Origin: DASPUI01 sp035622995
GTDB lineage: Bacteria; Verrucomicrobiota; Verrucomicrobiia; Chthoniobacterales; UBA10450
Length of the DNA stretch: 64,000 bases
NCBI GenBank assembly: GCA_035622995.1
Contig: DASPUI010000116.1
Span: 20,261-84,260, forward strand
Direction of reading: 5' to 3'
The translations under genes and the position numbers were made by a program. The notes beneath the pieces were generated by a model, which saw only the letters and a list, made by a program, of their open reading frames with translations, searched no databases and had not been told where the DNA came from. Positions 1 to 9,205 of the stretch are shown here, in pieces (the first letter of the stretch is position 1; every line of letters begins with the position of its first letter).

Positions 1-46
1 TAATGACGTTAACGAACAGCCAACATATTGACCGATCATGATATGT

Positions 47-56
47 CGATATATCG
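47..56. promoter_or_regulatory. Perfect palindrome before the ArsR-methyltransferase gene
   Basis: The decamer CGATATATCG is a perfect dyad lying directly against the first possible start codon of the downstream regulator. ArsR-type repressors bind AT-rich dyads and commonly control themselves, so an autoregulatory operator is plausible. This is inference from position and symmetry only; the true start could lie further downstream, which would place the dyad in a normal promoter or leader. Confidence 0.35.
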
Positions 57-1004
57 TTGTCGATCGTGCCCACGTCAACGATAAACTTGCTTCGTCTTTT
101 GGCCGACCCGACCCGTTTGCGATTGCTGCTGTTGCTCGATCAGGAAGAACTTTCGGTGGCTGAATTGCAGGATATTCTCGGCATGGGCCAGTCGCGCATC
201 TCCAGTCACCTGGCACAATTGAAGCGAGCCGGCGTGGTCGAAGACCGGCGGGCCGGGAAGAACGTATATTACGGGCCGGCGAAAACCGCCGGACGCAACG
301 GCGCGCAGAATCGCGTGCACCAGGTAATGCGGACCCTGGCGCGCGAGATTCCTGAAACGGGTCGCGATCGAACGGCGCTGAGGTTAACGTTGCGCAAGCG
401 TCACGACAAAGCGCGAGAATACTTCGATCAACTCGCCGGAAAATTTGGCCGAAGTTATGTGCCGGGTCGCTCCTGGAAAGCGCTGGCTCATGCGCTGATT
501 ACACTCTTGCCCCCGCAAGTCATTGTCGATCTTGGCGCGGGCGAAGGAACGCTTTCGCAGTTGCTGGCGCCGCGCGCGCGCAAGGTCATTGCAATCGATA
601 ATTCCCCGAAAATGGTCGCGTTTGGTTCGAAGCTGGCAAAGCAACATGGTTTCAAGAATCTGGAATATCGCTTGGGCGACATCGAAGATCCGCCGGTTCA
701 AAAGAACAGCGCCGATCTCGCGATCCTGAGTCAGGCGCTTCACCACGCGATAAAGCCTGAGCGGGCCATCGGATCGGTTCGCCGAATCTTAAAAAAGGGC
801 GGGCATCTGATCATTCTCGATCTGCTAAGCCACCGTTTCGAAAAAGCGCGTGAACTTTATGCCGATCGCTGGCTCGGGTTCAGCGAAGTGCAACTGCTCC
901 GTTTGCTTGAACATGCTGGCTTTCGCGAGGTGGACGTTCGGGTCGTTTCGCGGGAAACGCGTAGTCCGCATTTCCAAACCGTTCTCGCAACCGCGATTAA
1001 ATAG
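57..1004 (+). CDS. ArsR-family regulator fused to a SAM-dependent methyltransferase domain
   Basis: Residues about 8-85 form an ArsR-type winged helix (LADPTRLRLL, then a recognition helix with GQSRISSHLAQLKRAGVV). Residues about 140-310 are a class I SAM-binding fold, with motif I DLGAGEG near 158-164 and an acidic residue in VIAIDNSP near 181. Fusions of this kind include SahR, a methionine-cycle repressor that senses S-adenosylmethionine or S-adenosylhomocysteine through the methyltransferase-like domain. That role is possible here but no methionine-cycle gene is adjacent inside the window. No ArsR metal-binding Cys cluster is visible. The TTG start has no clear ribosome-binding site; GTG at 66 is an alternative. 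A true methyltransferase activity cannot be excluded. Confidence 0.85.
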   Translation: MSIVPTSTINLLRLLADPTRLRLLLLLDQEELSVAELQDILGMGQSRISSHLAQLKRAGVVEDRRAGKNVYYGPAKTAGRNGAQNRVHQVMRTLAREIPETGRDRTALRLTLRKRHDKAREYFDQLAGKFGRSYVPGRSWKALAHALITLLPPQVIVDLGAGEGTLSQLLAPRARKVIAIDNSPKMVAFGSKLAKQHGFKNLEYRLGDIEDPPVQKNSADLAILSQALHHAIKPERAIGSVRRILKKGGHLIILDLLSHRFEKARELYADRWLGFSEVQLLRLLEHAGFREVDVRVVSRETRSPHFQTVLATAIK

Positions 1005-1090
1005 TTCGGCGGTCGTGCCCAACAGGGCCGGGTTATTTCGGCTCGACCATCGGTTTTGGATTAGAGACTATTGGTTAGGCGAACCGGCCC

Positions 1091-3487
1091 GTGTCCGACC
1101 AATCTACATCGGCTAACGCAAAGACAGATCTCCCGCTCGAGATCGCGCACATTCTGTTCATCGACACGGTGGGTTACTCGAAGTTGCCGCTCAGCGAGCA
1201 GCGTGAACTGCAAGAACTATTAAACCAGATTGTTCGTGGAACCAGTTGCTTTCGCGCGGCCGAAGTTGCGGGCAAACTGATCCGCTTGCCGACTGGAGAT
1301 GGCATGGCGCTGGTATTTGCGGAGAGCATCGCAGCTCCCCTGAACTGCGCCCTGGAAATTACAGAGAAACTTCGCTCTCACCCGCAATTGTCCGTTCGAA
1401 TGGGAATTCATACCGGGTCTATTAGTCGAGTCATCGACGTGAATGATCACGTCAACATCGCCGGCTCGGGACTGAACATTGCGCAGCGGGTGATGAGCTG
1501 TGGCGACGCCCGGCACATTTTGATGTCGAAACACGTGGCCGACGATCTGGCCGAATACCCGCAGTGGCGTCCCTTTCTGCACGATCTGGGCGAGTGTGAA
1601 ATGAAGCACGGGCAAAAGGTCGCCATCGTCAGTTTTTATTCAGAGGAAGCTGGAAATCCCGGCGTCCCGCAGCGTTTGCAACAACTGAACCACGAACACG
1701 TGCTCCAGCGCAGGGCACTCTTGAATCGTCGTCTAAAGTTTGCTGCGATCGCTTTGTTTGTCTTGCTCGCTGCGGTGGTGGTCCTCTTTTATCGTCGACC
1801 GGCGCTACCGCCGACCGTAGTGCCGGAGAAAAGTATTGCCGTCCTTCCATTTGAGAATCGGAGCGATGACGCGGCCAATGCTTATTTCGCTGATGCTATT
1901 CAGGACGAAATCCTGACCCGTTTGTCCAAGATTGCGGATCTCAAAGTTATTTCCCGTACATCAACCCAGCAATATAGAAGCTCTCCGGGTAATTTAACCG
2001 CCATCGCCCGCCAGTTAGGCGTTGCCAATGTTTTGGAAGGAAGCGTGCAGAAAAGCGCAAACGTCGTGCGCGTGAACGTGCAGCTGATCAAGGCTGCGAA
2101 TGATTCCCACGTGTGGGCAGACACGTTTGATCGACAGTTGAGCGACATCCTCGCGGCTGAAAGCGAGATCGCAAGAACGATTGCCGACCAGTTGCGCGCG
2201 AAGATGACCGGTCAGGAGCAACGGGCCATTGCCACGAAGTCGACCGATAATTCTGAAGCTTACGACGCCTATTTGCGTGGTCTGGCCTACACGCTCAAGC
2301 CCGGGAATACCAATGCCAATGCTCGTAGCGCGCAAAATTACTTTCGGGAGGCGGTCCGTCTAGATCCAAAGTTCGCGCTCGGCTGGGCCCTTCTCTCATA
2401 TACGGATGCGCATGGCTATCTCACACTGAGCCTGGATCCTACCACCGCTCTCCGCGAGGAGGCGCGGCAAGCAGCGGAAACGGCTCTCACGTTGCAACCC
2501 GATTTGGGTGAGGCTCGCTTAGCGCAGGGAGAATATCATTACGCATGTCTCAAAGACTACGATGCAGCGATTCGGTATTTCGAACAGGCGCGCCCGCTCT
2601 TGCCGAACGACAGTCGAATTCCCGAAGTGTTGGCATACGTGGCACGCCGTCGAGGCCAGTGGGACCAAAGCGAGTCTTACTTTAACGAAGCCGAGCAACT
2701 CGACCCTCGCAACGTTAGAATAATGCTGGAACACGCGTTTCTCTATGATTCGCGTCGTGAGTTTTCGAAAGCGCGACGCAAAAGTGAGCAGATTCTCGAT
2801 ATTATTCCTGATGACCCGAACACGTTACTGGAGGAGGTCGACATCGCCCTGGGAGAAGGCGATCTGTCTCTCGCAGGCGGGCTACTGGCTCAAATTCATC
2901 CTACTTCTGCCGACACCGAAGCTATTTGGCGGAAGATCTATCATGCTGTTTTGGAACGCCGCCCGACGAACGTTCTCCCGTGGTTAAACGAAATGCAGGC
3001 AAAGCGGGATTCTGCATCAGCTAATTTTAGTGGCGATGTTAGCTTTTGGTTAGGGTGGGCGCAGCAAATGGCCGGGGATTCTGCCGGCGCCAAACAAACC
3101 TGGCGGGAAGCGCGGGATCAAGCTGAGGGTCTTCTCAAAAATCAGCCAAATAATCAGACCCTGCTTGGCTATCTTGCGCTCATGAACATGGGACTCGGAG
3201 ACAAAACCGAAGCTTTAAAACTTGCCGATCGCGCAATCGCAGTAAACCCGATCGAGAAGGATGCGATCTCTGGTCCGACCGGGATAGAAATTCTGGCTCG
3301 CGTGGCAGCACAATCAGGAGAACCTGATCGTGCGATTGCCGCGTTGGAGAAACTTTTGTCGATTCCGTACTCCGGTCCGATCGCTGTCCCGCTGACACCG
3401 GCATTACTCCGACTCGATCCTATGTTCGATCCGCTTCGAGACGACAAGCGATTCCAAAACCTGAGTGCGGCACCTGGGCCAAAATAA
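1091..3487 (+). CDS. Class III adenylate/guanylate cyclase-like protein with TolB-like and TPR domains
   Basis: An N-terminal cyclase homology domain (about 20-185) keeps both metal aspartates, in FIDTVGYS (23-30) and GDG (69-71), and the Asn/Arg pair in GSGLNIAQR (125-133). One membrane segment lies at about 217-234, so the cyclase faces the cytoplasm and the rest the periplasm. Next comes a TolB N-terminal-like domain (KSIAVLPFENRS at about 247) and then many TPR repeats to the end. The family is widespread in Verrucomicrobiota, Planctomycetota and Acidobacteriota; its product (cAMP or cGMP) and signal are unknown. The segment between the usual substrate lysine and the second aspartate is altered (RLPTGDG), so catalytic activity is likely but unproven. 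The start is a GTG without a strong ribosome-binding site. Confidence 0.85.
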   Translation: MSDQSTSANAKTDLPLEIAHILFIDTVGYSKLPLSEQRELQELLNQIVRGTSCFRAAEVAGKLIRLPTGDGMALVFAESIAAPLNCALEITEKLRSHPQLSVRMGIHTGSISRVIDVNDHVNIAGSGLNIAQRVMSCGDARHILMSKHVADDLAEYPQWRPFLHDLGECEMKHGQKVAIVSFYSEEAGNPGVPQRLQQLNHEHVLQRRALLNRRLKFAAIALFVLLAAVVVLFYRRPALPPTVVPEKSIAVLPFENRSDDAANAYFADAIQDEILTRLSKIADLKVISRTSTQQYRSSPGNLTAIARQLGVANVLEGSVQKSANVVRVNVQLIKAANDSHVWADTFDRQLSDILAAESEIARTIADQLRAKMTGQEQRAIATKSTDNSEAYDAYLRGLAYTLKPGNTNANARSAQNYFREAVRLDPKFALGWALLSYTDAHGYLTLSLDPTTALREEARQAAETALTLQPDLGEARLAQGEYHYACLKDYDAAIRYFEQARPLLPNDSRIPEVLAYVARRRGQWDQSESYFNEAEQLDPRNVRIMLEHAFLYDSRREFSKARRKSEQILDIIPDDPNTLLEEVDIALGEGDLSLAGGLLAQIHPTSADTEAIWRKIYHAVLERRPTNVLPWLNEMQAKRDSASANFSGDVSFWLGWAQQMAGDSAGAKQTWREARDQAEGLLKNQPNNQTLLGYLALMNMGLGDKTEALKLADRAIAVNPIEKDAISGPTGIEILARVAAQSGEPDRAIAALEKLLSIPYSGPIAVPLTPALLRLDPMFDPLRDDKRFQNLSAAPGPK

Positions 3488-3517
3488 TTGGAACGAAATT
3501 GGCAGTCGGAGGTCGCA

Positions 3518-4087
3518 CTAACAACCGTAGACAATCACCGTTCTGATAAATTCGCCTCGGCTTTCCTTAACCGGATGCGCGAACGCAGCTTCGGGAGTAA
3601 CCGGCGCGGCAACATCGTGAACGCTTTTTCCATTTCCGAGTCGTTTCAGGATGGCTTTGATCTGTTCGCCGACGCAGTTTACCCCTTTGTTGGCCATGAT
3701 CGCTTTATCAATCTCGGCGATCAGCTCAGAGGTATGCTGCGGTGTCCAGTCGGTAACGTCGTAGGCACTGTTTTGATTTCGCTCATATAATCTGACGCTG
3801 CCTCCGGAATCTCCTTGCGTGATTTGAACAAACAGCCGGTGCTCCGAAGGATTGGAGAGCGTGGCCAATCTTTGGACGATCACTTCCTTCTTGCCGTAAA
3901 ACGTGTGCGACTCTGGATTCCAACTCCTGAAACTGCAAGTAGTCGGTCCAGGACTTGCCGAAGGCACGGCCGATGGTGAGGCAGAGGCCGAAGGCGACGG
4001 TGTTTCCGACGGCACTGGCGACTGGCATAAGCCGGCTTGGAATGAAGCAACAAATATTATCGCAACAACTGTGATGTATTTTTTCAT
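3518..4087 (-). CDS. Exported hypothetical protein with Ser/Pro-rich linker
   Basis: A clear signal peptide (MKKYITVVAIIFVASFQAGLCQ) is followed by a linker of Ser, Pro and Ala at about 23-48, then a compact domain of about 140 residues with paired cysteines (TTCSF, GVNCVG and a C-terminal YGC). I do not recognise the domain. Linkers of this Ser-Pro type recur in this window (exbB, the amidase, PBP2) and look like a house style for exported proteins. The gene is convergent with the cyclase gene and divergent from the next TPR gene. Function is unknown. Confidence 0.7.
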   Translation of the reverse strand: MKKYITVVAIIFVASFQAGLCQSPVPSETPSPSASASPSAVPSASPGPTTCSFRSWNPESHTFYGKKEVIVQRLATLSNPSEHRLFVQITQGDSGGSVRLYERNQNSAYDVTDWTPQHTSELIAEIDKAIMANKGVNCVGEQIKAILKRLGNGKSVHDVAAPVTPEAAFAHPVKESRGEFIRTVIVYGC

Positions 4088-4366
4088 GTTAGGATGGGTT
4101 GAGGTTGGTCCGCACCGTCAGTTTACGGGGAAAATGCGATGAGCGCATTGGGGTGGCGGATTGAGGATTCACGTGTCTAGCTGTACGCAACCTCGTTAGG
4201 CAAGCGAAATAATTGTCCTTATTTGACGACGTAGACCAAGTGCGCCACGACATGGTGATCGCGTCCCAAAGTGCTGTTCCGGCAGTCAATTGAACTGAAC
4301 GCGACTTGGATTTGCATGTCCAACGATTGCCGTTGAACTTTTAGGCGATCCCGTTGCGCCTTGCTT
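4088..4366. other. Intergenic region between divergent genes
   Basis: About 280 bases separate the divergent exported protein and TPR-protein genes and should hold both promoters. I see no RNA gene, long hairpin or convincing -35/-10 pair. Confidence 0.5.
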
Positions 4367-6370
4367 ATGACTGGCTTCTTTCAAGAATTGAAGCGGCGAA
4401 AAGTTTTCCGCGTTGCCATTGCCTACATCGTGGCCAGTTGGGCCCTCGCTCAAGGTCTGGCGCAGGTCTTGCCGGTTTTCGATATCTCAAATTCTTCGAT
4501 TCGGGTCCTCATCGCGCTCATGCTGATTGGTTTTCCGGTTGCGCTGGTGCTCGCCTGGATCTTTGACGTGACGCCGCAAGGGATTAGAGCAACGCCGGCC
4601 GCGGCTCCTCCAAGACAACTTCGGCGCAATATCATCATGCTGGCGGCGTTCGGCGTGATTGTATCGCTGGTTGCCGGATTTTTCCTGCTTCTGCCGCACG
4701 CGGTAGCACACAAGGTGGACAAATCGATCGCGGTCTTGCCATTTGAAAATCTGAGCGACGACAAGGAGAACGCTTATTTCGCCGACGGCATTCAGGACGA
4801 TATTCTCACCAATTTGTCGAACATCGGCGATCTACGGGTGATCTCGCGGACTTCAGTCATGAACTATCGCGACAAGACTCCGAATGTTCGCGAAATCGGC
4901 AAGACGCTCGGCGTTTCGAATATTTTGGAAGGAAGTGTTCGCCGTTCCGGAAATCAAGTGCGGGTGAATGTCCAGTTAATCGACACGACCAGCGACAAAC
5001 ATGTCTGGGCGAAAGATTACGACGGCGACTTGACCGACGTGTTCAAGATTCAAACTTATCTTGCTCAAGAAATTGCGACGGCACTTCAGGCAAAGCTCTC
5101 GCCCAACGAGAAAGAACGGATCGAGAAAAAGCCGACCGAAAATAACGCCGCCTATACCAGCTACGTCCTCGGTCACGAACTCCAGGATGCCTTTGAAGAT
5201 TTCGACAAACTGAAGCAAGCGGAGGAGAAATACGAACAGGCTATTCAACTTGATCCGAAATTTGCACTCGCGTTCGCGCGATACTCTCAGCTGGAAAGTT
5301 GGATTGTGCACACGTTCGACAAGGCGCCCGGCCGTCGGCAGAAAGCGCGCAACCTGGCAGAGAGCGCCATTTCTTTGCAACCGGATTTGCCGGAGGCGCA
5401 CCTCGCCCTCGGCTTCGTCGATTATTATGTCGATAACAATTTCGACAACGCCGCCCGTGAATTTGAAACGGCGCGGCGCGGTTTGCCTAACGAGTCGGAA
5501 GTTTATCTCGCGCTCGGCGCAATCCAGCGCCGGCAGGGCAAGTGGGCCGAGTCGAATGCCAATTTCGAAAAAGCCATCAATCTGAATCCGAAGAATACCT
5601 GGGCGATGCTCAATCTCGCCTTGAGTTATCAGATGCAACGCAACTTCACCGCGGCGAATAAATGGCTCGATTCGGGACTTGCTCTCGATCCAAACGCGAT
5701 CGGTCTCCTGGCGACCAAGGCCAAACTTGCGATCTTCCAAAATGGCGACTTCGACGCAGCCGACAAGGCTCTCGCAACGATCGACATGATTCCGCAAGCG
5801 GCAGAAGTGAAGTCTGAACTGGCGACCGGTCGAGTCTCCCTGCTTTTGCTCGAGCACAAGTTTGATCAGGCCCGCGACGAAGCTGCCAAAATTCCCGATT
5901 CCATCCTGGCCAAGATGTCCGGCGGTTTATGCCAGAAAAGCATTGTACTCGGCATCGCCAAAAAGGCGGCGCATGACGACGCAGGTGCTCGAGATGCCTT
6001 CCAGAAGGCGAAAGCGGCGGCTGAAGACGACATCACCCAGAATCCTGATGACGCGGGAGCGCATTCTCGTCTGGCAGAATCGCTGGCCTGGCTCGGGGAA
6101 AAAGATACCGCTCTGGTTGAAATCCAACGAGCGAAGACGCTACTGCCCGAGAGCAAAGATGCTCTAGACGGACCAGACATCGCCGAAACCGAAGCAGGTA
6201 TTCATGCGATGTTCGGAGACGCAGCCGGTGCGGTTTCGATTTTGGACGGACTCTTGCAACGGCCGAGCAATGTCACGGTAGCGCTGCTGAAAGTGGACCC
6301 AACCTGGGATCCAATTCGAAACGACTCTGGTTTCAAAGCTTTGATCGATAAGTACAGTGGCAAAACTTAG
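4367..6370 (+). CDS. Membrane-anchored TolB-like/TPR protein
   Basis: The N-terminus carries the family motif FFQELKRRKVFRVAIAY and three predicted membrane helices (about 15-35, 44-65 and 88-108). A TolB-like domain starting with KSIAVLPFENLSDD follows, and TPR repeats fill the remaining 450 residues or so. It is a paralogue of the cyclase-TPR protein at 1091-3487 from the TolB-like domain onward, but the cyclase is replaced by the multi-helix anchor. Relatives are often called adenylyl-cyclase-like or tetratricopeptide proteins; their function is not established. ATG at 4367 is preferred because it gives the usual family N-terminus; TTG at 4361 is possible. The end overlaps the next gene by 14 bases. 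Confidence 0.85.
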   Translation: MTGFFQELKRRKVFRVAIAYIVASWALAQGLAQVLPVFDISNSSIRVLIALMLIGFPVALVLAWIFDVTPQGIRATPAAAPPRQLRRNIIMLAAFGVIVSLVAGFFLLLPHAVAHKVDKSIAVLPFENLSDDKENAYFADGIQDDILTNLSNIGDLRVISRTSVMNYRDKTPNVREIGKTLGVSNILEGSVRRSGNQVRVNVQLIDTTSDKHVWAKDYDGDLTDVFKIQTYLAQEIATALQAKLSPNEKERIEKKPTENNAAYTSYVLGHELQDAFEDFDKLKQAEEKYEQAIQLDPKFALAFARYSQLESWIVHTFDKAPGRRQKARNLAESAISLQPDLPEAHLALGFVDYYVDNNFDNAAREFETARRGLPNESEVYLALGAIQRRQGKWAESNANFEKAINLNPKNTWAMLNLALSYQMQRNFTAANKWLDSGLALDPNAIGLLATKAKLAIFQNGDFDAADKALATIDMIPQAAEVKSELATGRVSLLLLEHKFDQARDEAAKIPDSILAKMSGGLCQKSIVLGIAKKAAHDDAGARDAFQKAKAAAEDDITQNPDDAGAHSRLAESLAWLGEKDTALVEIQRAKTLLPESKDALDGPDIAETEAGIHAMFGDAAGAVSILDGLLQRPSNVTVALLKVDPTWDPIRNDSGFKALIDKYSGKT

Positions 6371-7124
6371 CGCGGCGATTCCTTTTTTGATCGTTGCGAT
6401 TGCGGCACGAGCGGATTGGAAAATGATTTCCACCCAAACCGAAGCGTCCACCGGGCATGGGATCGAGCATCGCTACCTTGTATTCGAAGATTCGAGCAAC
6501 GGTGATCGCGCCTCATTAGAGCTTGCGATTTTTTCCACGAAATTTTGCCGGCTGCGGATGATCGATCAACCGGACGAACGACGCCTGGCTCTGAGCGAAG
6601 TGATGCAACGCGAAAATTGTCTTGCCGGCGTCAACGGCGGCTATTTCGATCCGGACGGAAACCCGGTTGGTTTGCTCGTTGCCAACGGGCAGACACTTTC
6701 GCCGCTGCGCCGGGCGCGTTTGCTCAGCGGAGTTTTGTTTTCGGTTGCTGGCAAGGTTCAAATCGCGCGCTTCAGCGATTTTTCGACGAAACAAAAGATC
6801 GATGCCGCGCTCGAATGTGGACCGATGGTTGTCGATATGGGCAAGCCAGTGCATGGGCTCGAATCAACTCGTCCCGCGCGCAGAACGTTTGCGGCCGTGG
6901 CGAGCGCGGATCGCGCTGCGCTAGGTTTCTGTTCGGACGTGACTCTGGCCGATTTGGCGTTGATTCTGGGAAGCCAATTCGCAACGGATTTCAAAATTCA
7001 GCGTGCGCTCAATCTCGATGGAGGTTCTTCCAGCGCATTTTGGTTCCGGCGCAAGGATGGCAGCGCCTTTTCAATCGCTGAGGAAAAAACGGTGCGCGAT
7101 TTTGTCGCCGTTGTTCCGAAGTAG
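6357..7124 (+). CDS. Exported phosphodiester glycosidase family protein (NAGPA-like, DUF2233)
   Basis: A signal peptide (about 1-20) precedes a NAGPA-type domain. The hallmark NGGYFD followed by GLLV lies near 96-108 and the closing NLDGGSSS near 219-226, both typical of PF09992, the family of the mammalian mannose-6-phosphate uncovering enzyme. Bacterial members are thought to cleave sugar phosphodiesters, such as teichoic-acid-like or exopolysaccharide linkages, in the cell envelope. The substrate here is unknown. The GTG start overlaps the end of the TPR gene by 14 bases, so the two are probably translationally coupled. Confidence 0.8.
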   Translation: MAKLSAAIPFLIVAIAARADWKMISTQTEASTGHGIEHRYLVFEDSSNGDRASLELAIFSTKFCRLRMIDQPDERRLALSEVMQRENCLAGVNGGYFDPDGNPVGLLVANGQTLSPLRRARLLSGVLFSVAGKVQIARFSDFSTKQKIDAALECGPMVVDMGKPVHGLESTRPARRTFAAVASADRAALGFCSDVTLADLALILGSQFATDFKIQRALNLDGGSSSAFWFRRKDGSAFSIAEEKTVRDFVAVVPK

Positions 7125-7146
7125 TCGGAGCGGCGCTTCTCTCAAG

Positions 7147-7198
7147 CATCTCATTATTGGCTCGGCGGCTAACAAAGCCGTCGCTACAACTGTGCGGC
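7147..7198. repeat. REP-like palindromic intergenic sequence
   Basis: CGGCT (7166-7170), a five-base loop and AGCCG (7176-7180) form a hairpin in a GC-rich stretch ending in GTCGCTACA. It sits between two genes and ends at the start codon of the next one. It may belong to a dispersed palindromic family; only a genome-wide search can show this. Confidence 0.35.
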
Positions 7199-7963
7199 AT
7201 GCGAACATTCGGAGGTTTCAAATTAAACGACGAATTTTTTTACGGCGAGATCATTGGCGAGGACGTTCACATTCTTGAAAATCCATACTGGGTCGACGCC
7301 GAACCGACGGGCGAAACGACCAGGCTCTCCGATGTCGAGATCGATCTTCCGGTTGCACCGTCCAAGTTGATCGCGGTTGGATTAAATTACGCGGATCACA
7401 TTGCCGAGATGAAGCGGACGCCGCTCGGAACGCCGTTGATCTGGTTCAAAGCTCCTACTTCATTGCTCGCGCACAATGGAAAGATCGAAATCGCGTTTCC
7501 GGAACACCAAACCGATTTCGAAACGGAGCTGGCCATCGTGATTGGTAAAACGGCAAAAAATGTCTCCGTGGAGCACGCTCACGATTTTATTTTCGGTTAT
7601 ACCGTTGGCCTCGACATCAGCGATCGCGATTTGCAGAAATCGGAAAAGCAGTTTGGCCGATGCAAATCCTTCGACAGCTACACCCCCATCGGTCCATTCG
7701 TTTATGCTGATGTCGATATTCGAGATTTATCGATCGAATTGCGGCAGAATGGTGAAGTGCGGCAGAGCGCCCGCACCAGTCAGATGATTTATTCGGCGAC
7801 CGAGATTGTCGCCTTTTCGTCGCAGTCCCTCACGCTCTTGCCCGGGGATGTGATTTTGACCGGGACGCCTTCCGGCGTCGGCCCGATTCGCTTGGGCGAC
7901 AATTTGGAAGCAAAGATCGACCATTGGCCCACGCTCCGAAGCCGCGTGGTCAACCGCATATAA
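7199..7963 (+). CDS. Fumarylacetoacetate hydrolase family protein
   Basis: About 254 residues that look like the catalytic domain of the FAH superfamily. Metal-binding acidic residues are visible in FETELAIVIGK and GLDISDRD, and the family closing motif LTGTPSGVGP lies near 223-232. Members act as acylpyruvases, 2-oxohepta-3-ene-dioate isomerases or oxaloacetate decarboxylases. The sequence does not show which, and there are no catabolic neighbours. ATG at 7199 is chosen over a TTG 42 bases upstream because the upstream codons fall in a palindromic intergenic sequence and the protein then begins at the usual place (MRTFGGF). Confidence 0.85.
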   Translation: MRTFGGFKLNDEFFYGEIIGEDVHILENPYWVDAEPTGETTRLSDVEIDLPVAPSKLIAVGLNYADHIAEMKRTPLGTPLIWFKAPTSLLAHNGKIEIAFPEHQTDFETELAIVIGKTAKNVSVEHAHDFIFGYTVGLDISDRDLQKSEKQFGRCKSFDSYTPIGPFVYADVDIRDLSIELRQNGEVRQSARTSQMIYSATEIVAFSSQSLTLLPGDVILTGTPSGVGPIRLGDNLEAKIDHWPTLRSRVVNRI

Positions 7964-8158
7964 GCTCGATCATTCGAGACTTCATCTCGTCTGCCACATC
8001 TTTTGAGGAGGGAGTACGCGAACTATTTTAACGGGTCGTGGCATGGGAAATGTCAAGTTAAAGAAAGGTGAAAACTTTTGCTGGACTCCGGTCGAACCGA
8101 TTTGGGATAAGTAGGTCAAACACTGGCGACCGAGCTGGTATTTAACATCGCTGTAAAT

Positions 8159-9196
8159 ATGAAAACACTCCTTACTCTCTGCTTAACTTTGATTACGCTC
8201 ACTGCGACGTTCGCTCAGCAGCACCAAGCCGCACCGCCACCGCCACCGCCACCGGCGACGGGCATTTCAGCAGCGCCGGCTAATCCGCTACCCGCGGCTG
8301 GCCAAATGAGTCCCGCTGCACTCGGACAACCCGGCGTGCCTGCTCCGCCGCCTGGAGTGGCGACTTCCCCCGGAGTTCAGCAAGTTGCGCCGCCTCCCGG
8401 TGCACCTGCGGTGCCTGGAACAAGTGTGACGGCAACTTTGAGCCCGGCGGTGGGTGCCAGCGCATCTCCTGCTGCCAGCGCTGCTCCCTCTGCGAGCGCT
8501 TCTCCCGGCCTGACTACGGCTCCTGTTACCGGGAATTTCTTGATCGACAATTTCCGCAAAGGTGGCCCAATCATGTGGCCGATTTTGATCGTGTCGATCA
8601 TCGCGCTGACCGTCGTGATCGAGCGATGTTTCTGGTGGATCGGTCGCTGGTTCCGCCGCGATCCCAAACGAATCGAAAAAGTTTTTACGGCGATTGAAGT
8701 CGGTGACGTGACCGAGGCATCGCGTCTTTCGCGCGACTCGGGAGACCCGGTTCTGCGCATGATGTGGAACGGACTCAATCACCAGCATGCGTCGTTGCAA
8801 GGTGCCTTACAGGTTGCGGCCGGTATCGAGATCAAACGCGCCGGACGATTTCTCGTTGTGATGGACACTCTGGTAACGCTGGCTCCGTTACTCGGTCTGT
8901 TGGGAACGATTACTGGTTTGATTCGATCATTCAGCTTTCTCGGAAACGAAGAACTGGCCGTGACCGCGGTGACCGGCGGTATTGCCGAGGCGCTCATTGC
9001 GACGGCGTGCGGTCTCGGCATCGCCATTTTTGCGCTAATCCCGTTTAACTTTTTTACCTCCCGGGTGTCTAACTTAGAGTTCGAGCTGCAGACGGCAGCC
9101 ACGAACCTGGAAGTTATGCTAGGAGCACAAACCGCTGCACGCGAAACGGAGGTGGCCGGCCCACCAAAAAGCTCCGGCAAAGGCTCGTCGATCTGA
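8159..9196 (+). CDS. exbB: ExbB/TolQ/MotA-type proton channel with a long Pro/Ala-rich N-terminal extension
   Basis: The C-terminal 215 residues are a MotA/TolQ/ExbB channel protein with three membrane segments at about 134-155, 225-250 and 270-292. They would use the proton-motive force with ExbD to energise TonB. The N-terminus differs: a signal-peptide-like segment ending in TATFA, then about 105 residues almost entirely of Pro, Ala, Gly and Ser. It would make a disordered periplasmic arm if exported. This is the first gene of an exbB-exbD-tonB-exbD set, with 9 bases to the next gene. Confidence 0.9.
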   Translation: MKTLLTLCLTLITLTATFAQQHQAAPPPPPPPATGISAAPANPLPAAGQMSPAALGQPGVPAPPPGVATSPGVQQVAPPPGAPAVPGTSVTATLSPAVGASASPAASAAPSASASPGLTTAPVTGNFLIDNFRKGGPIMWPILIVSIIALTVVIERCFWWIGRWFRRDPKRIEKVFTAIEVGDVTEASRLSRDSGDPVLRMMWNGLNHQHASLQGALQVAAGIEIKRAGRFLVVMDTLVTLAPLLGLLGTITGLIRSFSFLGNEELAVTAVTGGIAEALIATACGLGIAIFALIPFNFFTSRVSNLEFELQTAATNLEVMLGAQTAARETEVAGPPKSSGKGSSI

Positions 9197-9205
9197 GGAT
9201 ATTCG

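Noticed and set aside
2015..2335. An open frame opposite the TolB-like part of the cyclase gene
   Set aside because: Antisense shadow without a recognisable protein or ribosome-binding site.
4976..5857. A long open frame on the strand opposite the TPR gene
   Set aside because: Antisense frame produced by high GC codon use; no domain or start signal, and the sense gene is well supported.
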